A DNA stretch of 51,971 nucleotides, taken from assembly GCA_963558655.1 (NCBI GenBank), contig CAUWHJ010000022.1:1-51971 (forward strand), given 5' to 3'. Position numbers and translations under genes: made by a program. Positions 39,411 to 46,601 of this stretch are shown here, in pieces (position 1 is the stretch's first letter; every line of letters starts with the position of its first letter). Under the pieces are notes generated by a model. That model was not told the origin of the DNA. It did not search any database and saw nothing but the letters and a program-made list of their open reading frames with translations. This DNA is from UMGS1590 sp963558655. GTDB taxonomy: Bacteria > Bacillota > Peptococcia > Peptococcales > Peptococcaceae.

Positions 39411-40331
39411 TTAAAGAGTTGTAGATGTGTTTAATGCGATAAAAAAATCCTTGATTAGATTGATAGTTTGCTTGGTTGATTCCGTAAGTAAGGATTCCTT
39501 TGGATAAACAATTATATGATCCAGAATATAGGGTAAATCGTTAACTGTCTTGAATGTTATGTTGTTGTGAGAAAGTGTTTGAGCATAACGCATAAGCCCA
39601 GGTAAAATTGCTATTCTTTCGGTGTGTTTGAGAATGGAAAAAATATAGAAGAGATCATTAATAAAGAGTGTATCTTTAGAATATAATTTTTTGACCTTAT
39701 AGTTATAAGTGACATCTAAGTTGTAAGCAACCATTTGAGAAAGGTCTAAGTCATTCAGAATTAACGATTCTGCTTTTGCAAGTGGATGAGAAATGTTCAT
39801 AAATGCATAGTATCGCTGACTTTCTAGTAATTCGTACTGCATATTGAAATTTGTGATTAAATTAAGAATATGTGAATACGCTCCTTGGTCGTAACTTAAG
39901 AGAAGAATAGGACATTGGTGACTTGTGATATAGTTAGTCACATCAAGAGATGTAATAATATTATTGACTAGAACAATGGGAGGAGTGTGTTGTAAACATT
40001 TAACAACCAATTCTGGCATGATGGAATACTGAATGCCTGGTACAATGCCAATTTCAATATGATAAATTGAATCGTTATTGAGCAGAGAAAAATTTTGCCA
40101 TTTTTCTTCTGTTGCAAGAATATTTTTTGCATCTTCATAAAGAATGCGTCCTGCATAAGTAGGTGTGACACCATTATGAGAGCGAATAAGTAATGTGCAT
40201 GAAAGTTCTTTTTCCATGGCATTGATGGTTGTAAGAAGTGAGGAGGGGGTAAGTAATAGTTTTTTTGCTGCTTTATTGATTGAGTGTGCTTCGACCACTT
40301 CAACAAAATATTGTAGGCGATTAAAGTTCAT
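39411..40331 (-). CDS. LysR family transcriptional regulator
   Basis: A 306-residue LysR-type regulator. Residues 1-60 are the winged helix (MNFNRLQYFVEVVEAHSINK, then AAKKLLLTPSSLLTTINAME); the rest is the two-lobed ligand-binding domain, with an LLLSYDQGAYSHI segment in the cleft region. GGAGGATATTT lies before the start. It converges on the GroEL-like gene and shares the island's AT-rich codon use, so it probably controls the divergent amidohydrolase/GroEL-like promoters in response to a small organic anion. That target is inferred from position. Confidence 0.9.
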   Translation of the reverse strand: MNFNRLQYFVEVVEAHSINKAAKKLLLTPSSLLTTINAMEKELSCTLLIRSHNGVTPTYAGRILYEDAKNILATEEKWQNFSLLNNDSIYHIEIGIVPGIQYSIMPELVVKCLQHTPPIVLVNNIITSLDVTNYITSHQCPILLLSYDQGAYSHILNLITNFNMQYELLESQRYYAFMNISHPLAKAESLILNDLDLSQMVAYNLDVTYNYKVKKLYSKDTLFINDLFYIFSILKHTERIAILPGLMRYAQTLSHNNITFKTVNDLPYILDHIIVYPKESLLTESTKQTINLIKDFFIALNTSTTL

Positions 40332-40364
40332 ATAAATATCCTCCTTCTTTTCATTCAGGTTTGT

Positions 40365-41447
40365 TTATTGATCTAATGGCAGTGTAACAGTGAAGGAAAT
40401 GGTATCGTTTTGGCTTTCGGCGGTGATGTCGCCGCCGTGTTGGCGGGTAATTTCACGAGCGATGGCAAGGCCAAGTCCGGCGCCGCCGGAGGTGCTGCGG
40501 GCGTTGTCGAGGCGGAAGAATTGCTCGAAGAGGCGTGCGAGTTTTTCCGGCGGAATGGTGTCGCCTTGGTTTTCAATGCGTACCTGGGCATTGGTGTCGT
40601 TGCATTCGGCGTGAATGTGAATGGTGGTGTTTGGCCAGCCATAAAGAATGGCGTTGCGTAGGAGGTTGTCGAACACACGGGAAAGTTTGTCAGGGTCAGC
40701 ACGCAGGGGCAGCGTGTCTGGGGCACTGAGCTGCGTTGTGAGATTTTTTTCAGCGAGTTGGGGACCGGCTTCAAAGATGAGTTGTTCCAAGAGGCGCGTT
40801 AAATCCATTTGGCGCGGCGTAAGCGACACATGAGAGAGGTTGAAACGGGTGATTTCAAAAAATTCGTTGGTCAGTTCGTCAAGACGTTCGGCTTTGGCCA
40901 GCGTGGTGGTGAGGTAACGCTGTCGTGTGTCGGCCGGTAGCGATGGCTCATCACGCAAAAGGGTGAGATAACCAATCACAGACGCCAGAGGTGTTTTAAG
41001 GTCGTGCGCCAGGTACATAATGAGGTCGCTTTTGCGGCTTTCTGCTTCGCGGGCAGCGCGGGCGTTGTGCAGCGATTCCTGCTTGAGGGCGTTAAAGGAG
41101 GCGGCGATGTCGGAAAGTTCCGGTGAGAGGGTGATGAGCTCGTCGCTTTCGTCAACGAGTTTGCGCGCTGCTTGTTCTACTTCGCCAATAAATTGAGCAG
41201 CGCGGTGGACTAGTCGGTAAGTGAGCACGAGCACGATAATGCTCCAAAGGGCAACACAGATACAAGCTGTGTAGAGAGAGCGGTAACGCATATAAAATTG
41301 GTCTTGATAATACATTGGTAGGATTTTGATGATGATGTCCGCAAGACCGCCGACCACGATCAGTACGGCAGCCCAAAGCAAACATTGAAACAGGTATCGA
41401 CGGAAGAGCGTTATTGTCCAATAGTTGTTAGACTTATTCGATTTCAT
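40365..41447 (-). CDS. Sensor histidine kinase (VanS-like)
   Basis: A 360-residue two-component kinase. Two hydrophobic segments (about residues 15-38 and 58-80) bracket a short extracellular loop, so the sensing domain is small or within the membrane. A HAMP-like linker follows, then the dimerisation helix with phospho-His in YLAHDLKTPLASV. N box DNLLRNAILYG, then G boxes GGAGLGLAIAREI. GGGGG six bases upstream supports the start at 41447, which overlaps the response regulator stop. In the VanRS-type order (regulator first). Its likely targets, the VanY-, VanZ- and lipoprotein genes, lie beyond the AT-rich island. Confidence 0.9.
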   Translation of the reverse strand: MKSNKSNNYWTITLFRRYLFQCLLWAAVLIVVGGLADIIIKILPMYYQDQFYMRYRSLYTACICVALWSIIVLVLTYRLVHRAAQFIGEVEQAARKLVDESDELITLSPELSDIAASFNALKQESLHNARAAREAESRKSDLIMYLAHDLKTPLASVIGYLTLLRDEPSLPADTRQRYLTTTLAKAERLDELTNEFFEITRFNLSHVSLTPRQMDLTRLLEQLIFEAGPQLAEKNLTTQLSAPDTLPLRADPDKLSRVFDNLLRNAILYGWPNTTIHIHAECNDTNAQVRIENQGDTIPPEKLARLFEQFFRLDNARSTSGGAGLGLAIAREITRQHGGDITAESQNDTISFTVTLPLDQ

Positions 41448-42123
41448 AACCAACCCCCCAGACTGTTTTGATAAATTTCGGATGCTTGGCTGGTTCGTGG
41501 AGTTTATCACGCAAACGACCGATGTGCGCCATGACGGTGTTGTTGTTTTTTAGGTATTTTTCCTGCCAGACGGCTTCAAAGAGTTCTTCTGATGGAACGA
41601 CTTTGCCTTGGTGGCTTGCCAGATACCAGAGAATGTCAAATTCCAGCGGTGTTAGGGAAATTTCTTCGTTATAAAGAAAACAACGGTGTGTGTCACGATT
41701 GATGACGAGGCCGCGAATATCAATTTCCTGCGTGGTTGCTGGCGTTTGTTGGTTGTATTGGCTGGCACGGCGCAGCTGGGTTTTCACACGGGCGACGACT
41801 TCTAAAGGGTTAAACGGTTTTGTGATGTAATCGTCAGCGCCCAGGGTGAGGCCGAGAATTTTGTCGCTGTCGTCGATTTTGGCAGTAAGCATAATAATGG
41901 GGAAAAAGAATTGCTGGCGAATGCTGCGGCAGATGTCAAAACCGCTCATATCGGGCAGCATCACATCAAGAATGGCCAGGTCGATGGCGGTGGTTTCGAG
42001 ACACTGCAAGGCATCACTGCCGCGGCTGAAGGCATGAACGGTGAAGCCGTCGCCTTCGAGATAGAGCGTGAGTAAATCGAGCAGTGCCTGCTCGTCATCA
42101 ACGAGGAGAATATGTGCGTTCAT
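41434..42123 (-). CDS. OmpR/VanR-type response regulator
   Basis: A 229-residue regulator. The receiver domain has the acidic pair in LLVDDEQALL, phospho-Asp in LAILDVMLPDMSG, the Thr in MLTAK and the Lys in ITKPFNPLE. The C-terminal winged helix (SLTPLEFDILWYLASHQGKV, VWGVGYEIE) is OmpR-like. GAGGT precedes the start by eight bases. Its stop overlaps the kinase gene by 14 bases. No promoter pair stands out in the region upstream. The system has the look of VanRS/ResDE-type envelope sensing; no signal can be named. Confidence 0.92.
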   Translation of the reverse strand: MNAHILLVDDEQALLDLLTLYLEGDGFTVHAFSRGSDALQCLETTAIDLAILDVMLPDMSGFDICRSIRQQFFFPIIMLTAKIDDSDKILGLTLGADDYITKPFNPLEVVARVKTQLRRASQYNQQTPATTQEIDIRGLVINRDTHRCFLYNEEISLTPLEFDILWYLASHQGKVVPSEELFEAVWQEKYLKNNNTVMAHIGRLRDKLHEPAKHPKFIKTVWGVGYEIE

Positions 42124-42263
42124 GGTGGTCACCTCTTTGTTTCGGTTGTTCGTTTTGAGTGTACCACAGATGGCCGGTAGCGCACAGGATTTTTTCTTCT
42201 GTGCGTGGCGTTTGCGGGCTGAGTGCGGTATAATGGAAAAAAACACGGAAGGTGTGATGTCTG

Positions 42264-42692
42264 ATGGAAGGCTACAAACATATTCTCGTGCCGCTCGATG
42301 GCTCTGCCTGCTCGGAGCGGGCGCTGGTGGAAGCGGCACCGTTGCAGGCGGCGTTTGGTGCTAAGCTGACGCTGCTTTATGTGGTGAGCGATCCTGATTT
42401 TGACTGCGCCATGGGCAATCCAACGGTTGCCAGTGCCAATGTGAAACGTGATTGTGATGAAGCGGAAGCCTATTTAGCACGCAAGGCGCAGGACTATTCG
42501 GGGCAGGCTGAAACAAAAGTGGTTGTCGGCTGTGTGGCCAATAGTATTCTTGCTGCCGTAGAACAACTGGATTGTGACCTTGTCATTATGGGGTCGCAGG
42601 GATTGGGTTCGGCACTGAGACGGTTTTTGATGGGAAGCGTGGCAAAAAATGTGCTCGCCAATGCCAAGGTGCCAGTGTTGATTGTTCACTAA
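42264..42692 (+). CDS. Universal stress protein (UspA family)
   Basis: A 142-residue single-domain USP. The ATP-binding pattern G-x2-G-x9-G-S is present in MGSQGLGSALRRFLMGSVAKN, so it should be an ATP-binding member. ILVPLDGSACSERAL marks the first strand and helix. GAAGG lies 11 bases before the start and a TATAAT box is at 42228-42233. The gene is alone and has its own weak terminator. Role in stress tolerance is inferred from family. Confidence 0.9.
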   Translation: MEGYKHILVPLDGSACSERALVEAAPLQAAFGAKLTLLYVVSDPDFDCAMGNPTVASANVKRDCDEAEAYLARKAQDYSGQAETKVVVGCVANSILAAVEQLDCDLVIMGSQGLGSALRRFLMGSVAKNVLANAKVPVLIVH

Positions 42693-42705
42693 TATTTATG
42701 CGTTT

Positions 42706-42740
42706 GGCTGTCGTCGTAAGGCGTCAGCTCTTTTTATTTT
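42706..42740 (+). terminator. Terminator of the universal stress gene
   Basis: GCTGTCG and CGTCAGC form a stem with one mismatch, followed by CTTTTTATTTT. Confidence 0.6.
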
Positions 42741-42893
42741 CACCCACAGAAAATGAAAAAAATCGCAGCATTAGTGAAATTTTATAAATAACTATGGAAA
42801 ATTGTCGAAAGGTGTCATACAATGGAAAAGCAAGTATCATTCATCATCTGAACGTGTAGATCAGGAAGAATGGAAGGAAGAGGTGAAGAATGA

Positions 42894-44336
42894 ATGAATA
42901 TTGCATTGATTATTGTTGTTGTTTATATGTTGTTGCTGCTCTTCGTGGCTTGGGCCTCGACGATGTTTCGCCGCAACAAGTCTGCTGAATCGTTTCTTTT
43001 GGCGGACAAACAGCTCTCATGGCCGCTTGTTGGTGTGATGATTGCCGGTATTGCCGTGGGTGGTTCGTCCACGGTGGGGATTGCTCAAAATGCGTACACC
43101 ACAGGGATTTCTGCTGGTTGGTATGATGTGGCCTGGGCAGCCGGTGCGATTGTTGTTGGGTTTGCACTGGCGAGTCATATGCGTCAGTGCGAGTATGACA
43201 CCATCAACAAGATGCTTGAGTGTGTGTTTGGCAATGCGTTTTCTTTGGTGAGCACCTGTATTCAGGTTATCATCAACACGGTGATTATTGCGCTGCAAAT
43301 TATCGCTGGTGGGACGATTTTAACCGCACTGATGCCGGATGTGTTCAGCTTGGAGCTGGGCATCATTGTTTCAGCAGTGGTTTTCGGGGTGATTTCGTTT
43401 GTTGGCGGATTGATGGCGGCCAGTTTATCCAATGTGGTGAACATCGCTGTTATCTACATTGGCCTTGTTGTTGGCGTGGTGGCCACGATTATGCACTTTG
43501 GCGGTTTTGAAACCATCAATGCCAGCCTGCCTGTGGGAATGAGTGGTGACGGTAGCCACTGGTACAACCTTGTCAGTGGAATGGGCATGGCAGCGATTGT
43601 GGCGTGGTTTGTAACGATGATTATTGATGCGGTGCCAAATGGCGGCGTTATTCAAAATATCATTGCGGCACGTTCGCCGGCCGATGCGAAGAAGGGCACC
43701 ATCTTTGCGGGGATTCTGATGATTCCGGCAGGGTTCATGAGCGCCATCTTCGGGATTGTGGCAGCAGCATATTTTCCTGGCTTGGAATCCTCAGCCATGG
43801 CTTTGCCAGCGGTGGTCATGGAATTGCCAAGCTGGGTTGCCGGTGTTCTTCTGGCGGGGCTGTGGGCTGCTGATGTTTCAACGGCGACGGGCCTGATGAT
43901 GGGCGTTTGCACCATGGTGAGTGAGGACGTTATCTTCAAATACTTTTATAAAGGGGTTAATCGCAAGCAGCGTTTGCGTATTTCGCGCGGCGTTTGCCTG
44001 GCGGTGATTATTATCTCTTATGTGGCAGCAACGCAGGTGTCGAACATTTTGAACGCGCTGATGAGCGCATTGACGTTGTTTGCACCGTATGCTGTTTTGA
44101 TGACGGCCATGTTCTTATTTCCTAAGACGGTTAAACGCTCCACCGGCTGGATTACGCTGGTGTTGGGTATTGCTACCTATGTGGTTGTGCAGTTCATCGT
44201 TCCGGAATGGCGCATTTTGGGGCAGGCGGTGTATACGGTGTCTCTGATGAGTTTACTCGGATTTGCGCTGTCGCAGTTTGATAAGCGTCCGGCTCCGGTA
44301 GAGAATCTTAGAAAGAAGAAAGAAAGCAAGCAGTAA
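42894..44336 (+). CDS. Na+/solute symporter (SSS family)
   Basis: A 480-residue membrane protein with about 12-13 hydrophobic segments, of the SLC5-like sodium:solute symporter family. The N-terminal part has KSAESFLLADKQLSWPLVGV and GSSTVGIAQNAYTTGISAGW, which match the family core; ATGLMMGVCTMVSEDV is in the second half. GAGGT lies nine bases before the start. It is separated from the lutBC genes by a terminator and 33 bases, but its place suggests uptake of lactate or another organic acid. Substrate is not proven by sequence. Confidence 0.88.
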   Translation: MNIALIIVVVYMLLLLFVAWASTMFRRNKSAESFLLADKQLSWPLVGVMIAGIAVGGSSTVGIAQNAYTTGISAGWYDVAWAAGAIVVGFALASHMRQCEYDTINKMLECVFGNAFSLVSTCIQVIINTVIIALQIIAGGTILTALMPDVFSLELGIIVSAVVFGVISFVGGLMAASLSNVVNIAVIYIGLVVGVVATIMHFGGFETINASLPVGMSGDGSHWYNLVSGMGMAAIVAWFVTMIIDAVPNGGVIQNIIAARSPADAKKGTIFAGILMIPAGFMSAIFGIVAAAYFPGLESSAMALPAVVMELPSWVAGVLLAGLWAADVSTATGLMMGVCTMVSEDVIFKYFYKGVNRKQRLRISRGVCLAVIIISYVAATQVSNILNALMSALTLFAPYAVLMTAMFLFPKTVKRSTGWITLVLGIATYVVVQFIVPEWRILGQAVYTVSLMSLLGFALSQFDKRPAPVENLRKKKESKQ

Positions 44337-44345
44337 TCAGAGAAG

Positions 44346-44373
44346 CGGCCGCTTCTCGGCGGCCGTTATTTTT
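44346..44373 (+). terminator. Terminator after the symporter gene
   Basis: CGGCCGC and GCGGCCG with a six-base loop, followed by TTATTTTT. Confidence 0.85.
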
Positions 44374-44405
44374 GATACCCTTGATGGGGATAGGGGTGTT
44401 ATCGT

Positions 44406-45851
44406 ATGAGTTTATTATTTGACAAACAATCGACGATGCAGGACCATATTCGTGCCTGCATTGATAATGATTTTGCACGCACAGCCACGCGTTCAGCGCA
44501 GGGAAATTTTAATGCCCGCCGTGAAGCGCAGATGGCAACGTATGAAGGCTGGGAAACGTATCGCACGCAGATGGCGGCGATTCGTGATGATGTGCTTGCA
44601 CATCTCGATTATTATTTGACCCAATTTATTGAAAAAACGACGGCTAATGGCAACATGGTGCACTTTGCGGATACTGCCGAAGATGCACAGCGTATCATGC
44701 TTGATATTTGCCATGCAAAGAACGCCAAAAGCGTTGTGAAGTCGAAGAGCATGGTTTCTGAAGAAATTGACTGCAACAATACACTGTTGGCAGATGGCAT
44801 TGAGGTCAATGAAACAGACCTTGGTGAATACATGGTGCAGCTGGATGACTGGAACCATCCATCGCACCTTATTATGCCTGGTATGCACATGGATATTAAG
44901 GCCACTTACGACCTCTTTGTGCGTGAAGGCTACACGGGTGCCATGGAAGCGCACGAAATGACGCTTTTTGCGCGTGAAAAACTGCGCCAAAAATTCCTGG
45001 CAGCCGATGTTGGCATCACTGGCTGCAATTTTGCCATTGCCTCCACCGGCTCCACCTGCATTCTCACCAACGAGGGCAACGGCCGCATGGTCACCTCGTT
45101 GCCGGAAACGCAGATTGTGCTCATGGGTATGGAGCGACTTTTGCCAAATATGCAGGCGTTTGATGCGATGATGCAGATTTTTGTGCGTTGTGCTGTTGGT
45201 ACCACCATTTCCAGCTATATGTCGTTTACGAACGGGCCGCGCAGCGCCGAGGCGCAAGATGGCGCGAAAGAAGTGCACATCATTATTATTGACAATGGGC
45301 GTTCAAAGATTCTTGCCAGCAAGTATCGTAAAATGCTGCGTTGTGTGCGCTGCGGCACTTGCCAAAATGTTTGTCCGGTATTTCGTCATATTACGGGGCA
45401 TGGCTATGGCGCCTGCTATCAAGGACCAATGGGGATTCTTTACACGCCGCTGTTGCAGGGCTTTGATGCCTATACCAAAGATCTGCCTTACGCCTGCACG
45501 CTCTGTGGTGCCTGTGCAGAATTTTGTCCGGTGAAAATTCCGCTGCATGAGCTGATTCTTGCCGAGCGTCAGGATATTGTTGAACAGACGAACCTGCACA
45601 GCAAGGAAGAACATCAGGTTTTCAAAGCAGCTGGGCAGGCGCTGGGTTATCATAGCCTTTACCGCACCGGAACGCATGTGGGTACACCAGCGATGCGTGC
45701 TTTTGCGAAAATCACCGGCGAGGGCGACCATCTGACCGACAGAGTAAAATTGCCGGTGCTGGAAAACTGGACACAAAGCCGTGATTTGCCATTGTTGCGT
45801 GCAGGAGAATTTCGTGCATGGTGGAAAAAGCATGAAAAGGAGGGGCGCTAA
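44406..45851 (+). CDS. lutB: LutB-type iron-sulfur lactate-utilisation protein
   Basis: A 481-residue LutB/YkgF-like protein. The N-terminal LUD-like domain includes AKSVVKSKSMVSEEI and GCNFAIASTGSTCI. The C-terminal part has two 4Fe-4S motifs, CVRCGTCQNVCP and CTLCGACAEFCP, as in the family, and an RAFAKIT tail. In Bacillus, LutABC converts L-lactate to pyruvate. The gene is followed at once by lutC, with no gap, but lutA with its CCG domains is not beside it. AGGGGT lies nine bases before the start. Confidence 0.9.
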   Translation: MSLLFDKQSTMQDHIRACIDNDFARTATRSAQGNFNARREAQMATYEGWETYRTQMAAIRDDVLAHLDYYLTQFIEKTTANGNMVHFADTAEDAQRIMLDICHAKNAKSVVKSKSMVSEEIDCNNTLLADGIEVNETDLGEYMVQLDDWNHPSHLIMPGMHMDIKATYDLFVREGYTGAMEAHEMTLFAREKLRQKFLAADVGITGCNFAIASTGSTCILTNEGNGRMVTSLPETQIVLMGMERLLPNMQAFDAMMQIFVRCAVGTTISSYMSFTNGPRSAEAQDGAKEVHIIIIDNGRSKILASKYRKMLRCVRCGTCQNVCPVFRHITGHGYGACYQGPMGILYTPLLQGFDAYTKDLPYACTLCGACAEFCPVKIPLHELILAERQDIVEQTNLHSKEEHQVFKAAGQALGYHSLYRTGTHVGTPAMRAFAKITGEGDHLTDRVKLPVLENWTQSRDLPLLRAGEFRAWWKKHEKEGR

Positions 45852-46553
45852 ATGGATATGGATCAGAAAACTTTTATTGGTCGTATTTCCAAAGCTCTTG
45901 GACGAGATCATGTGCCAGAGTCTATCGAAAATGGCTACGATTACCAAAGCGGCTTGCAGTTTTCGCGGCTACGTGGTCTTGATGCAGAAGGATTGCGGGC
46001 ACAGCTTGCCAGTCAGCAAAAGGTACGCGATTTTACCATGCTGACCTGCGATAAAGCAACACTTGCAGAAACGCTCGCAGGCATCATTGAGAAAGAAGCG
46101 CCAAACCGTGTCGTTGTGCCATCTGATACCACAGCCGATGGAATTGATCTTTTGGGTCTTGTGCGCGGTAGCGGTGTTGAGGTTTACGGCTATGATAAAG
46201 CCAATGACCCTGTGAGCCAGCGCGCGGTGATTGAACAGGCTGGTCTTAGCGTGACCATTCCTTTTCGCGCCATTGCCGACACGGGCACAGTGTTGGAATT
46301 GGCAGACGAGCGTTGCGGAAAAATTGTGAGCCTTTTGCCACCGGCGCACGTTTCGGTGGTTTTCCAGAGCCGCTTGAAAGCAACTCTGGCAGAGGTGGCG
46401 CCGGAACTTGATGCCATGGGGAAAGCTGGCACGCAGCCAACCTATTTTCTTTTCATCAGTGGTCCATCGTCCACTGGGGATATTGAATCGGTAATGGTCA
46501 CCGGTGTGCATGGACCAACGCGCGAATATGTGGTTGTTGTGTGTGATTTATAA
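45852..46553 (+). CDS. lutC: LutC-type LUD-domain protein
   Basis: A 233-residue LUD-domain protein. Signs are FRAIADTGTVLEL (the family's GxAxTGT-like loop), ERCGKIVSLLPPAHV, and the C-terminal SGPSSTGDIESVMVTGVHGP, all standard in LutC. It works with LutA and LutB in lactate oxidation. Ribosome site AGGAGG eight bases upstream lies within lutB, whose stop is immediately before the ATG. A bidirectional terminator follows. Confidence 0.92.
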   Translation: MDMDQKTFIGRISKALGRDHVPESIENGYDYQSGLQFSRLRGLDAEGLRAQLASQQKVRDFTMLTCDKATLAETLAGIIEKEAPNRVVVPSDTTADGIDLLGLVRGSGVEVYGYDKANDPVSQRAVIEQAGLSVTIPFRAIADTGTVLELADERCGKIVSLLPPAHVSVVFQSRLKATLAEVAPELDAMGKAGTQPTYFLFISGPSSTGDIESVMVTGVHGPTREYVVVVCDL

Positions 46554-46560
46554 GCAACAA

Positions 46561-46601
46561 AAAATGACGTCCGAAGCTCTCTGCTTTGGACGTCATTTTT
46601 T
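46561..46601. terminator. Bidirectional terminator between lutC and comEC
   Basis: AAAATGACGTCCGAAGC pairs with GCTTTGGACGTCATTTT; A-run and T-run on both sides serve the converging transcripts. Confidence 0.92.

Larger units (their letters stand above)
34930..40364. other. AT-rich acquired island with GroEL-like gene
   Basis: From about 34930 to 40364 base composition and codon use shift to AT-rich endings, unlike the GC-rich codons on both sides. It contains SLC13-type transporter (-), amidohydrolase-like (-), GroEL-like (+) and LysR (-) genes and no recombinase. The 8-base word CAGGTTTG occurs at both edges (34937-34944 and 40356-40363). The genes on the two sides, VanRS-like and lipoprotein-VanZ-VanY, are all minus strand and could once have been adjacent. 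Confidence 0.65.

Noticed and set aside
33005..42123. Vancomycin-resistance cluster
   Set aside because: VanY-, VanZ- and VanRS-like genes are present but vanH, vanA/B-type ligase and vanX are not. VanY/VanZ homologues are common in Bacillota without resistance.
42200..42263. Full promoter for the universal stress gene
   Set aside because: TATAAT at 42228 is clear, but no acceptable -35 lies 16-18 bases upstream, so it is mentioned only with the gene.
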